The notes under the pieces: model-generated
Database searches by the model: none
Told to the model about the DNA's origin: nothing
What the model saw: the letters and a program-made list of their open reading frames with translations, nothing else
Shown: piece by piece, positions 23,401 to 35,406 of the stretch
Layout of the letters: every line of letters begins with the position of its first letter
How positions within the stretch are numbered: position 1 is the stretch's first letter
Assembly: GCA_002205965.3 (NCBI GenBank)
Contig: NADL03000008.1
Coordinates: 682,001 to 746,000 of the forward strand
Direction of reading: 5' to 3'
From: Kappaphycus alvarezii
Lineage: Eukaryota; Rhodophyta; Florideophyceae; Gigartinales; Solieriaceae
DNA: 64,000 nucleotides
Made by a program: the position numbers and the translations under genes

Positions 23401-24148
23401 TATAGTGCAATAGCACTTTTATTGATTTGAAAAGTAAATGTGTATTTTGTAGTAGGTGGGGCGTGCCACACTGTTACTGTACTAATGTATTTATAGTTTA
23501 TTCACAGTGGCCCTCTAGGCCCATGGTCGAGACCCTATCGGGATGGCGGCGGCCCAATACCTGGACCTGATATTTATTTTGGGCTAACCAATTAACAGAG
23601 TGAAAATTGTCCTAACTACTAGCTAGTAACTTTAACTTAGTATTTATTCTGCTGCTAGGTCGCACACCACTAGTAAAGGTACCCGAGGTACCGTCTTCTT
23701 CACCGTTGTTCGGTTTCGGCTCTAGGTTTGCTCCTGCAACACGCGTTCACTTTTCGTTGAGGCGCCGCGCGTGCAGCTATAGTAGCTACTATCCCCTTCG
23801 CCCCCCCTGACAGCTTGTCTATTTGAGCCCGTCGCGCTGCGTCAGTTCGTACCTACTCCTTTTGACTTTGTCCTATTGGATGACTGTATCCCTCGTCTCT
23901 TTGCGCGGAGGACGTGTATCCGTGGCTACTGCCCTTTTACATTGCGCTTTGCGCTGCGTCAAATCACGCGTGGTGCGTGTTCTTTCTTTGGCTCTTTGCG
24001 TTACCCTTTTCCCTTGTGCTTGTGCGCGTCTTTCCCCATTCTCTTTTCGAGAACCTTTTTTGACTCTAATAGTCAGTTTTCCTCGATCCAATACGGATCG
24101 ATTTTCCCGGTTCGCTTCTAGAACACCCCGTGTGCCTGTCTCACTACA
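23401..24148 (+). repeat. 5' LTR of the 13.3-kb element
   Basis: The LTR starts TATAGTGCAATAGCAC (TGTAGTG in the 3' copy) and ends CACTACA, giving a 7-bp terminal inverted repeat. It contains a GGTACC-CGA-GGTACC motif (about 23683-23697) and a perfect 14-bp palindrome ATAGTAGCTACTAT at 23779-23792 that is also present in the solo LTR at 40517-41321. Open frames inside the LTR (for example 23823-24170) are spurious. Confidence 0.93.
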
Positions 24149-24154
24149 AAGTTC

Positions 24155-24170
24155 TGGACTCCCGACCTAG
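24155..24170 (+). promoter_or_regulatory. primer-binding site (PBS)
   Basis: TGGACTCCCGACCTAG begins six bases after the LTR end and starts with TGG, complementary to the CCA end of a tRNA. It would prime minus-strand cDNA synthesis. The tRNA species cannot be named without a search of this genome's tRNA set. Confidence 0.6.
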
Positions 24171-24271
24171 AAGCGTTCATCTTTTGAAAGAGTTTTCTTG
24201 GTCTTACTGACCTTTGTGTTTGTGAAAAGAGGTTATTGCAACCCATTGTTTACTAATCGAATTTGTCGATA

Positions 24272-26260
24272 ATGTCTACGACTCATCGAGTCACGCGAAA
24301 GGGTAAATCCCACGTGGAGGACGGAACCCTGCAAGAGCTTCTACAGCTCGTGGTGAAGATGCTGCACAAGAGTCATCGGAACAACGCTCTATTTTAGAGC
24401 AGTGCAAAGAAATGATACTACGAAGTGAATGTACTTTAAAGAGGCGTTTGCCCAATTGGAGAAAGAGACCTTTGAAAGGTGAGAAACTGGAGAATCGTGT
24501 CTCCGCGATTGAAGTGCAGTTTGAGGCTCTCCTGAGTCCAAGGATATGTTAGATTCCTTAGGAATAGTGAGTTCGTCACCCGGACGGACTTGAATCAAGC
24601 CTTAGAAGGCATGGCGAAGGAAAAGCATCATAATGAGATATGTTCGAGCACATTGCGCGAGGTTAGCGATACTTGAAGGAAATTCAAGTGAGTTAAGGTG
24701 TGATCATCCCGAGGTAACGGTTGCTCAAACAATATTAGAGGAAGCAAGGGCTTCACTTATTCAAGAAGATCCACAGGGATCCACGCAGGAAAAGTCCCAT
24801 GATGGGATGAGGAAAGAAAGGACTTCGAGAAAGTCACGGAAAAGTTCCAGCAGGAACAAGAAAATAAGAAACTCTAGGAAGATTAGGTATCAGGATCCGT
24901 CGATCCAAGTTCATGTTCGAGCTCCAGCTCGTCGGAAACCTCAGATGGTGAGGATAGTGAAGATGGCGATTATTCGCCCAGTGAAAGTAGTTCCACTACG
25001 GAACAATCGGTTGATGAGAGAGGTAGGACCTCCAAGAGTAAGCGATCCAGAGGATCCGAGAGAACAGGAAAGTACAAGAAGAATAATTCGCATAGAAGTT
25101 CAACTTCAAGGTTGACGATAAGAGATCGTCTGTCCCTCATGGAAAGGGCTGCGAGAGCTCAAGCCAACAACCACCTTTTTGAAAGGATTGTCCTATAGGA
25201 CGTATCGACTGGATAAGACCCAACGTTTATCATCCCGCGAATCGGGAAAGGTTAGCGATTACGCGCAGCGTATTAGTACCAAAATATACAAGAAGGACCA
25301 TTTCACAGGGGGCGACCCCATTGTTATTATCGACTTTTCGCAGAAGTTAGTGCGCCAGTTCAACCTACAAGGTATGACGGAGGCACAAGCTTTCAGATTC
25401 TGCCGGATTTCCTTGGTGTAATAGCTCGGCGAAATTCCGATCGGTTTTTGAAACGACAAGCCCTGATCAGGGAGGGATAATCTCCTGGCCAGAGGTGGCT
25501 CAATGGCTTCTTAGAAAGCTTTGCAACGAATGACTCCATTCAAAATTCTGTTATGCAGCTCAGATATGTCTAAAAGCTTCGTAATGAGGAAGAAAAGGCA
25601 TATTATACGTTTAACGGACGATTCAAACCGTTGTGGGAATGTAAACTCCTCCCAGAGTTAATGACAATGTTTTCGATGGACTCGACAAGACCACGAAGAC
25701 AGTAGTTGCGAGATATCGCGAATCGCATCGTGAGATTTCCTTTTTGGAACTAGTAGACTATGCCCAGGCAGAGGCGAAGCAGTTAGAGCAAGAACTCATG
25801 TTTCACGAAAAGTTTCGTTTATAACAAGTTGGTCAAGCCAAACGACAAGAAGGGCATCGTCGCCCACAGGAACAGGTGGACATCACGAGTTCAATACCTT
25901 ATTCAATCCCCTTCGGACCACGAGAGTCCCATACAATAGACCATCATGGTCAACCGTACGAGGAGGTTCATTCCTTGCAAGAGGGTACCTCAGAACCCTT
26001 CCTTTTCGGAAGAACTAAGTGTTTCACAAGAAACAGTTCAGATTCGACGTAGATCGAACCAAAAATGGCCTTGAAGGCCCGTGTAGAGTGCATAATGCAC
26101 AAGACTTCCTTATCAGGACAACAGAACCAAATCTGGTCGTCCAGGTTGGGTTAGCAAACCCACGCAGCAGCAACCTCAACAGGTTCAGCGTCGGTATAAC
26201 ATTATTTTTTGAGCGTTACAAGCACGGTCACGTCTCAACAGACTGTGTTCATCTTTGAAG
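24272..26260 (+). pseudogene. Ty3-type gag, heavily decayed
   Basis: The first ATG (24272) opens MSTTHRVTRKGKSHVEDGTL and stops after 41 codons. Further gag-like pieces follow: a Lys/Arg/Ser-rich segment (24633-25115), a capsid-like part around 25200-25830 in several frames (RISTKIYKKDHFTGG, LVDYAQAEAKQLEQEL), and a basic Gln-rich tail. Near 26198-26240 the remnant of a zinc knuckle reads FFERYKHGHVSTDC: the GH-x4-C half is kept while the two leading Cys are gone. Stops and shifts occur throughout, so this copy cannot make gag. Confidence 0.65.
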
Positions 26261-26759
26261 GATATGGTGACAGTTCTTAGGAACTACGAATCGTTGTCTC
26301 CCATGGAGAAATCAAGTGTGCCTAGCACAAGTTATGAAAGAATACGCCAATTCATGGCTCAGCAAGAGACCGGCACACCGGAAGCATGTCCGTGTCGGAC
26401 GGAATAGACAGGTGGGCCAGGCCAAGTTGCGCAAGAGATGTCTTCACCTCAACATAGCTCACAAGAGCATGGTGAACAAAAGGTCATCATGAACAAGTCG
26501 AAAAACTAGAAGAGGGAGTTCCCATTGAGGAAGAGGAAAGGCTACGCCTCACTCGGGGTGTCGCTACCCCCTCCCCAACCCAGTTATTGGTTTCAAAAGT
26601 CCAAGAGGACAAAGTGGTTATCGAATCCAAGAGGATTATGTCACGAGGAAAACATCTCAACGTTATTACTCACCCGACCATGGGTCAGGTACCATAACCC
26701 GAAGTGCCCGGGTAGGATACTCATTCTCGCCAAGAGAAATTACAAGGTCTGTAGACATT

Positions 26760-27060
26760 GTATTTCAGTGTCTCTTATGAGACGTTCGTTAGCATGTTAG
26801 ACACTGGGCGGACCAAACTTCATAAGAAGAAGTGAACTCCCCCGGAGTTGGAACACAGATCCATTCAGGACCATTGCCCGATATTTGCGATGCAAATAAT
26901 AATCCACTCGCAATGAGAGGAACAATTCAGTTGCCTGTTAGGCTTGGAAGACTTCTTGTAGAAGTAGCTTCATAGTCTGTGATAGACTAGCAGCACCCGT
27001 AATTCTCGGTGCAGATTACTGTGAAGATATTTGTCGAAACGATAAATCCTAGAAAGATGA
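26760..27060 (+). pseudogene. Ty3-type aspartic protease
   Basis: The active-site context reads SMLDTGRTK, with Asp-Thr-Gly at 26800-26808. About 65 codons later PVILGADYCED (about 26996-27030) matches the conserved C-terminal block of retropepsins (I-L-G-x-D). Stops lie between the two blocks. It would process the gag-pol polyprotein in particles. Confidence 0.65.
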
Positions 27061-27857
27061 TGGTGGAATTGAGGACGGATCTACCGTTCCGATAACAGGA
27101 AAGCCTTTGTTGAAGGCAGGGTTCAAATTTCCGGTTCCACTGGAGCAGAAAGCAAGTTCGCAAAAGCGAATATCAAACAAGGTGCGTTGTGCAATCGTTC
27201 GTGATTCCCCCGGAATCTCAGATGTAATTGAAGTTACCTGTGAAAGGTATGGATTATTGGTTGTCCAACCATTACAAGTTATATGAAATTCACGGATAGC
27301 CATTGCTAATGGCGCTGTACAGGTCGACGCGACCAATCGTTCAAGTTGCTTATAGAAAACTTCACAAAGATCCCAAAACGGACATTCAAGAATCAAGTGG
27401 TTGCTACCACATTGCCGCATCCGACTGCAATAGTCGACAGCCCCATCATGTTGGGAGAGGTAATCGGTGTTACTGAGGAGAGAACAAAAGACTCTCATGA
27501 GTCAACGAGAAAAGATGATGCTCATACATCCCAGTTAAGTACCCCAAAGGTACAAGTTGAACAATCCTTGAGGAGGGAAAAGTGGAAAGAATCATGATGA
27601 TTCACATGAAAGAGAAGCCACAAAGTCTGTGGAGATAATACTGCACTCTTAGGAGTGGATGACTTGACCTTAGTCATGTGCCCGAAGCTCTAAAGAGCGT
27701 TTCGTGAAATGCTGAGGAAGTATTCCTCAATGTGGGACGTTCCCTTGGGGAAATCAAGACTACGAAACATCGTATGAGTCAGTCCCCGGGACTAGGCCTA
27801 TAGCACAGGCACTGTATCGGGCAGGCCAAAAGGCCAGAGAAATAGAAGGACAAGAGG

Positions 27858-29060
27858 TCCAAAGATGTTGAAGGCTGGAATAATCGAGTCGGCACAGTCA
27901 GAGTGGGCGTCGCCCGTTTTGCTGGTTCCAAAACCAGATGGCTCCATGCGATTTTGTATCGACTGTAGGAAACTGAATGCAGTTAGGGTAAGGGATACTT
28001 ACCCCATTCCTCGTATGGACGAGTGCATAGAATCTTTAGGAGAGGCAAACATCTTCACAGCGCTCAACGCTAATTGGGGTACTGTCATATCCCCGTCGCC
28101 TAAGAAGATCGGTACAAAACGGCATTTACATGCCACAGTGGTTTGTTCCGTTTTCTATGGATGCCCTTTAGTTTAATCAACGCACCAGTCACGTTTTAAC
28201 GTACTATCGACATTCTTTTGTCGCCGTACAAGTGGACAAAATGTCTCGTGTATTTAGATGACATAATCATCTTCTCTCGGAATGCGAGGAACACATTCAT
28301 CAGTGGATGAAATCTTAAAGACCCTTCAAAGGGCAGGTGTTACCTTCAAGTTGAAAAAGTGTGATTTATTCCACCGATAAGATCAAATACCTTGGTCATT
28401 TTATTAAGCCAGGAAGGCGATCATGTCCGTTTAGCGGCATTGAAGGAGGCAAAGATGGCTAAGAATCGAACTCAGCCAAAAAGCTTTTTGGGTTTGTGTA
28501 ACGTCTACAGAAGTTTCATTCGGGATTTTATGCATATCGCGCATCCTTTGTTCAAGCTCCTACGAAAAGAAGAACCTGGGATATTGCGACCTTTTGTCAT
28601 GAGAGGAACAAGCGTTCCATGCATTGAAAGAGGCGATTCTTTCGCCACCGGTATTGGCTTTACCTAAGCCAGGGTTGCCATACTCCGTTGATACGGATGC
28701 ATCCAAGATTCAGCTTGGAGCTGTGTTATTCCAGACTCACCCTGATGTTGAAAGGAAACAGATAGGGTTCTTTTTCGAGAAATTAATGATACAGAAACCA
28801 GATACTCTGTTTCAGAGTTGGAGTGCCTAGCAGTGTGTGGGCACTAGACCTATTAAGGCCTTACTTACTAATGGAAAAGTTCATTGTGAACACCGATCAT
28901 GCATCTTTAAGATGGCTCATGAATGTTAATCCATCAGGACGATTAAAAAGATGTATCTTCGCCTAAGTGAGTTTGACTTTGAAGTCAGTATAAGAAAGGG
29001 CGTGCTACACCCAAGCGGATGCGCTCTCACGTCTTGAGACAACAGGAGCCACAACGTTGA
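27858..29060 (+). pseudogene. Ty3-type reverse transcriptase and RNase H
   Basis: RT starts with MLKAGIIESAQSEWASPVLL and KPDGSMRFCIDCRKLN, then DTYPIPRMDECI. The first catalytic block reads FTALNANWG, where the usual Asp of FT-x-LD is Asn. The YLDD motif is at 28251-28262 (LVYLDDIIIFSR). The thumb/connection block SFLGLCNVYRSFI is near 28480. RNase H has SVDTDASKIQLGAVLFQ from about 28684 and NTDHASLRWLMN near 28890. Numerous frame shifts and stops (28175, 28290-28380, 28830) inactivate it. Confidence 0.9.
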
Positions 29061-29269
29061 ATAACGAAGAATTCCATGTTTCTTATGTGAAGAAACGTTT
29101 TCATGTCTCCTATGCAAGAGCAAGAAGAAAATCATGATCCTAATGAGGACATGGACAATTAAGATGAATTCGTAGATGAATCGTTCGCTCTCCAGAGCCC
29201 AGTTACAGAACTTGATGAGTTCGTCGCGATAACTCCCGAAGAGTTAGTGCGTGAACAGGATTCAGATCC

Positions 29270-30240
29270 TTTTTGCAAAGCATCATGGCAAAATTGGATA
29301 AGGGAGAACTTGTCCCGTTCTCCATGACAGCAACACCTTATGAAGGTTACCTTTGTCGCTTATCCTCAAACAGGATACAGATTGTAGTTCCAAAGTCTTT
29401 ACAAGACAGAGTGTTAAGAATAGGGCATTATTACCAGACCACAGGTCACCCAGGAGGGGACGATGTACAAGTCTCTTTCAAGAGATACTACTGGCCCTCC
29501 ATGATCATGGATTGCTACGCCGTAGTACGATTGTATCAGTTGTGCCCGAAACCGGGTCATGTTGCGGAAGAACCCAAAGAGTTGAAAATTCCCGCCCGAT
29601 GCTCCATTGGAGTTTGTTGCAATCGACCTTTTAGGTGAGTTAATCAAGACCAAACGTTCATCGTTATTTTGGTAATAACGGATCGGTATTCGAATTAGTT
29701 CGAACGGTAACTCTCAAGAGGATATCAGCAGCAGCAGTTGCTTATGCATTTTGCACAATTGGGTATTTGTGTACGCCCCCCGGCCAAGTTGTTGTCCGAT
29801 AATGGACAGTTTACCTCAAAGTTCTTTCAGAACGTGTCAAGGATCCAGGGATCAGCAAAGTCTTCACGACACGTACCATTCTCAGGCCAACGGCCATGCA
29901 GAAAGGTTCAATAGAACTATTATCGCTGCTTTGAGGATTTATGTGGCTGACATCCCAAGGATTGGGATCTGTTCACTGACGCGTTAATTTACGCATACAA
30001 TACTCAAGTCCACAGGACTACGAACTTAGCTCCGTTTGAGCTAGTGTTGTCACGCGCGCCAAAAGTTTGGCTATCCAAGCCCAACCTTCGTTGGAAGCTT
30101 TTGGGACGGAAAGACAGTACCACCTTAAGTGGAGTCATGGTTGCAACGCCTTATGCGTTCGCCTCGACTTCATTAAGGAGCAATCGCGTTACAAACACAA
30201 CTTCGACGCAAGGCTAAGAAAGTAGAAGTACGAGATCCCA
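29270..30240 (+). pseudogene. Ty3-type integrase
   Basis: The zinc-binding region is preserved as HYYQTTGHPGG followed by YQLCPKPGH (first Cys of the pair replaced by a frame-context Arg/Leu reading), about 29430-29560. The catalytic core follows in other frames: a first-Asp segment near FVAIDLLGE (about 29608-29634), LLSDNGQFTSKFF (about 29788-29826) with the second Asp, and SQANGHAERFNRTIIAAL (about 29878-29931) with the catalytic Glu. YNTQVHRTTNLAPFELV follows. The order and spacing are those of Ty3 integrases, placed after RNase H as in all Ty3-type elements. Confidence 0.85.
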
Positions 30241-30981
30241 GTTGGATCATATATGTTCCGAATAAAGGAATATTTTGGCAAGCAAGATCGCAAGCATCAG
30301 CTAGCACCGGTCGCCACGGGGACCCTACAGGGTCAAGGAAGTCAATGATGACACCGTCGTTATCTCAGATGTAGATATGGATGAAAAGTCTCAAGAGACA
30401 GAGTGGATTTAGCTCCAAGTCCCTCAGACAGGGCAACCGAACCGCGAGATAACTCGCAAATCCATGATGTCACTCAAGTGACCACGGACCAACCGAATAT
30501 ACAAATTCGAACGAAAGTTGCAGGTGTTCCGCAAGGGAACACAGTGTCATGAGTTCTTGTTGACCTCCTACAATTGATGAAGGTTGCACTAGGGTAACAA
30601 GAGAGGAAGAGGTTCCTCCATCAAATCAAGAGTGTAGTAGACCACACTTTTCAGCCTACTGACCACCAAGGTCAACAGGTTGACAACGAAGAAGGAAGTT
30701 CCTCAGAGTAGGAAGAGGAAAAGACTGATTCGCAGTCACCAGATATATCACGACGTGATAACGTCAATGTTGACAAGGAAGGCGAACCTCCACACATCCG
30801 TAGACTACGCAGTCGCAAGTTCCAATGAATAAGAAGTTAACGCGCAGAGTGAATCGAAGTCAAACCAGCAACGAGGCACGAGCCTCAAGACAATAACGTT
30901 CTATTGAAGAACAAACTGTGGTCCAAAAGGACATGGACAAGGTGCAAAGAGTAGAAAAGCGAATAAGTAATTGATCAAATT

Positions 30982-31117
30982 GTTGATCACGGCGAAGCCG
31001 AAGACGGCGAATTGTTGTTCAAGGTCCAGTGGTACGGATACCTGGAGGACGAAGAAACATGGGAACCATTACGGGACTGCCCAGGAGTAAGATAGTTCAA
31101 TACTACAAAAAGGAAAG
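30982..31117 (+). pseudogene. chromodomain at the integrase C-terminus
   Basis: The frame from 30982 reads VDHGEAEDGELLFKVQWYGY and then LEDEETWEPLRDCPG. After a 1-base shift it reads SKIVQYYKK. The aromatic cage-type pattern (F-K-V-x-W-x-G-Y ... E-x-T-W-E-P) and the C-terminal helix are those of chromodomains, which in chromoviruses bind modified histone tails and steer integration to heterochromatin. Its presence places the element with the chromovirus branch of Ty3-type retrotransposons. Confidence 0.88.
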
Positions 31118-33640
31118 AATTGCCGCTACTGGCAGAGATTGAATCGGCCATAGCTGGCTAGTGAAATTCAGGTGTGAAAAATAACGTGGAATTTCCCTCT
31201 TCAGAAGGGGGAAGGGAGTTGGCAGTTGTTTTTGCCTTCAAAAGTTGCTTTAAAAGCATCACACAGAGTTTCACTATGGAACAGTAAAAATAGTGCATGT
31301 GAACCATGTGATTTGAGACTAATTAAGTCTTAGATTTTGATGAGGTGGACGAGAACCTCATAGAGGAGGTTAGCATGGCTCGAAGAGCCCCAGAAGCAGG
31401 AACCCGCAAAGGTTTTGTGATTGAACTGCTACTGACCAAGTAGCTACACGACCCAGAGGGGTACCGATGTGAGTAGCTCTGAAAAGAGAGCGCGCGCGAG
31501 TATATCCGCTCTTTATGAAAGAGAACAACACCCTTCAGAAGGGGGAGGAGACCCCGCCAATGAAAGAGAACAACACCCTTCAGAGGGGGGAGGAGACCCG
31601 AAAATCGCGAAAACAGAGTGCCAACCTATAGTAGGTTATGACTGGACCAAAACAGGATTCCAGTCCGCCTTCTGAAAGCTTTTGAAAGCTAAAAGGATAA
31701 AGGGAACTGCCAGGTGGCACAAAAACGGAAACAAGATGTTTCTAGTTGAAGCATGTGCAAGAGTTGCATGGAAACATGTTCCCCAGATGGAAGCACGCGC
31801 AGTAACTGTTTACATAGTTAACGTTCGTTGTAGACCATGCCGTTATTGTCTGATGAAGACGAAGTTGGAAGAAGGAGATCAACTCCTACAGTGAGGAAGG
31901 TTACCCATTTCGGGTTTTACCATGATGAAGAGCATCAGCTTACAATCCCCAACTTGGGTTACATGGGAATTTGGCTGAAGCCAGGTGGTTCACTCAAAAT
32001 ATGAGTTTGTATTCAGACCAAGTGTGGTCTCAGATTGACTATATTGCTTGTCAGCAATTGTGTTATACCATCGAGGCAATGAAGAAATCCCTTGAGGGTT
32101 CAGGCTATTGAGGTACCTTGATAGGTTCGGAAGTTATCATCGAGGTAATCATAAATTTGGGAGCATAGGTGCTCGTTACAGAAACTGTTGTAGTTACGCG
32201 CGTCATGAGACATATAATGTCATTGTTCTTACTCTGAATGAGTATGTTTATGGATGAAGTGAACGCTTTTTAAGTGTACAGTACCAATAGATCTATGATG
32301 GATCATGTTACAACGGCTCCTCCAGGAGATTTATCAATCCCCAGTGTGAAATTAATTGCGAGAGCTAGTAAGCTCATGATATAATGAGGACTATAATTTA
32401 GTCTCGGAATGAAAGGGCCTGATGAGGTCATGGCCTAAGAAAAGGTTTGCAGAAACCGAAGTGGAGGAACACTCAGATGAGTGAGACTTAGAACTTGTAT
32501 AGTTCAGCTATACAGTACATCCTTTTGAAGGATGAAAACAGGCTCACCGCGAGCGGGATGAATTGAAAAAGTCTTCCAAAGACAAGTTAGAGATCTTTTG
32601 AGCTCTTGGTAGACGAAACCAGTTATTGGTAAGTTGGAAGCGAGACGAAAGGTCGTCAGTTCATACCCAAACGGGTTTTGTTTAAGTATGAGACCCATGG
32701 TGGTTCAAGACAATCGCTGTGTCACGATGGTAAAAAAGTCCTATGAATGGACACAGTAAGAGCAGAGCTATTGCAGCTTCAGCTTTGACTCGAGCGGAGT
32801 ATGGAAATAAGAGAGTAGCTATGCAGCTTCATGAACTTAAGGTAATGTACCCATGCCAGAGAACGAAGAGCTATTGAAGTTCAATGTGTAAGTTGTCCTT
32901 GTCAAGGATTGACTGAGGCTCATAATGAGCTACGAATAGAGAAAGTCCTTGGAGGACATGTTTAGACAGAAGCTAGAGAGCTTTGGAAAATACATGGTCT
33001 TCGTGTCGCAGTGAAATGCAAGGTAATTGACTTTTGTTGGAAAGTAGGAACTCTTACAGTTCATGGTTCAAGATGCTCCATGTGGGAACTTAAACATTGC
33101 GAGGGCGCAATTTTGTGATTACAGTAGGTTCAACAGCTAATTTAAAGCTTATCCGAAAGGTCGCGGCCATGAACGGGATCACTGATCCCTTGGGGAAATG
33201 TAATCCATTTCTAGGGGTGCTAACTTAACTCTATTGGGAGTATGCTGTTGTGGCATGTACGTCACTATGACATCAGGTAATTTTAAGCTAATTGAGGGCA
33301 TAACTACACCACTGCATGGTGGTGACACTGATGAGAGGTGAAATGCACCTCAAGAACACAGAAACACTACACAAGTGCAGTACGGAGTCTAATGGGACAT
33401 TGAAAACTGAGAACACTCTGTGTGAGTGACTGAACTACGTTGCATCAGGCAACTGGAATACGTAAGCGACATGCGCCTACGCTAATTTTCTAGCTCTACA
33501 AGCTATGACTAAGGCACTGAAGTTTTACGCATTCAAAGTCTCTTTACGCAAAGGAGCAGCTAAGGCAGCCTGATGAGGCCACTACGCGATCCTTAGGTCA
33601 ACTACAGTAAGGAAGCCAGCCAGACTCATCCATACAAAGC
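31118..33640. other. interior of the LTR element with no recognisable ORF
   Basis: About 2.5 kb downstream of the chromodomain with only short open frames on either strand. It contains a 45-bp tandem duplication (31516-31600) and G-rich CTTCAGAAGGGGGA strings at 31199 and within the duplication. It is not an LTR, because the real 3' LTR starts at 35947. Its origin is unknown. Confidence 0.6.
31516..31600 (+). repeat. two-copy 45-bp tandem repeat
   Basis: TGAAAGAGAACAACACCC followed by TTCAGAAGGGGGAGGAGACC occurs at 31516-31560 and again at 31561-31600 with minor changes. The repeat is inside the LTR element's extra 3' region, and the TTCAGAAGGGGGA core also occurs singly near 31199. Confidence 0.9.
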
Positions 33641-33649
33641 GAAGTTCCA

Positions 33650-35269
33650 GTCGAGAACGAGATCACATACGCGACGAACGAGACGGTGGTTTGTTAAAAC
33701 CCGATTGACGGGCTTGCCGCACCGACTGAAGTGCCGTTTTCAAGAGCTCTTTCAGCTCAGAAAGGGGAGCCTCAAGCTCCGCCTCCGGCATTCACAAGCT
33801 CAACATGAGCGTCTTAATCATGATTGATTCAGACCTATCACCAGCAGCACTACCTGCTTGTTCCTTGGCTTTATCAGCCGTTTCCATGACAATGTCTCCA
33901 GACAAATCAGCTGACTGAGTAGCATTCTCGTCCATTTAGATGTAATTATCGCCTAAGCTACCCTTATTAAGACTTGCATTCGCAGCCGCATTCGGTGCCG
34001 TAACTTCATCCTCATCATCGCCTTCGAGACGCATAGAGGGAGCAATCGGTATCTCATTAGATCCAATACCGCTCGATGTTCGAGCACTAGACAAGCGAGA
34101 ACTCGCATTTGCAGGGGTGCTCTTCGCCCCTCGCGAGCCTCAGGGCTGTGACACGAAAACCCTCCCAAGGGTTATAGAAAACAAAATCCCCAGCATAGGG
34201 ATCGTTTCGACCTGATGACAGGTGCGGTCGATGGGAGCCACGAGGAGTAGAACTCCACTTAGGTGGTACCTCAGACCAGTCGATGTTTAAGATAACGTCT
34301 AAGAGCTTTAGGAGCTCATCTTTATTGTCCTTACCCCCAAGGGGACACGCATATCTAAAGATCTCAGCCAGGATATCAGTTTAGATGGTAAGAACCACAG
34401 TCTCCATGTGTCTTACACATCCTAGAGCAAGAAGGCAGCGGCTCTCACGGCATATTCCGTACGAAAAACGGTGTAGACCCCATGGACGGGGTCATGAAAA
34501 TAAGAACCTATGTAGGTTAAGCTCGGTCCGAGTTCGGACCAGAATCCCCGACAGACCTCCAACGACGGCAGTAGTCTGGAATTGGGACGTAGTGACGTCA
34601 GAGATGCTGAGGAGAAATGTGCTACGCTTCTTTTTTTTGATAGGGGATCAAATATCCCGTTTCATTGCGTATACGAAGCTCAAATCTGACAGGTCGGTTG
34701 AAAAACTGACGGTGATTGCGCTCTTGGAAGCGGAAATGCATCGGAATGATGGAGGGCAGCCAAAAAATGGCTGCGTTTCGAACACCGCGCACTCCGTGCC
34801 AACAATTATCAATCACCTGAGCAGGTGGTGTGCTTCCAGAGGCAAGACTGCAAGATTTTCGCCATACTGGCGTTCGCTACTAGTCCTGTAGGACCACGTA
34901 TCGAAGCTCAGGCGTCGGGAAATTGGAATGTATCCTGGTAACAGAGCAAGGCGGTCCATTACCGCAAGTGTGAAGCGCCTACGCGCACGCATAAGTGACT
35001 CCGTGGGTCCAACAGAAAATGCCTCAACAGGCAAGGCGAGGTGATCGAGCCAATCTCGAGTCGTAATTGCCTCCAAAGGCACATTTTCCGTCGCAATACT
35101 CGGGTTCAATACGCGTTTTTTCCAAGACCCCTCTAGGGCAAAACCAAGGAGCGTAAACGTACGCATCGATATCGTGACGTGGGTCACAGCGCATGAGCTC
35201 CGAAACTGAGGAGTACGGCCAGCCATCTCCTCCAACAGGAGTTTCGTCATAGGAATGATAAGACACCAT
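33650..35269 (-). pseudogene. antisense coding remnant inside the LTR element, unknown function
   Basis: The minus strand is protein-like from MVSYHSYDETPVGGDGWPY (start 35269). After a shift come WKKRVLNPSIATENVPLE and LMRARRRFTLAVMDRLALL (to 34813). Further pieces are FRFQERNHRQFFNRPVRF, DNKDELLKLLDVILNIDWSE and GDFVFYNPWEGFRVT (to about 34150), then an acidic tail LEGDDEDEVTAPNAAANAS and MDENATQSADLSGDIVME (33936). At least five shifts or stops occur. No domain is recognised. Its place between pol and the 3' LTR, in antisense, parallels the antisense ORFs described in some large plant Ty3 elements; alternatively it is a captured or nested gene. Confidence 0.5.
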
Positions 35270-35406
35270 GAGGCGGTTGTTTTTTGTTTGCAGAGTCCAG
35301 AGGACCAGATCGCCTTATGAAGTAAGGATTGTGGAAATAGCCTAAAGCATGTTTTATTACGGTTTGGCACCCTGAAAGCGGGAAAGTTGGACGAAGCAAA
35401 CGCTGA

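Noticed and set aside
23823..24170. 115-codon open frame on +
   Set aside because: It lies within the 5' LTR and matching frames recur in the 3' LTR (36368-36708); LTR sequence explains it.
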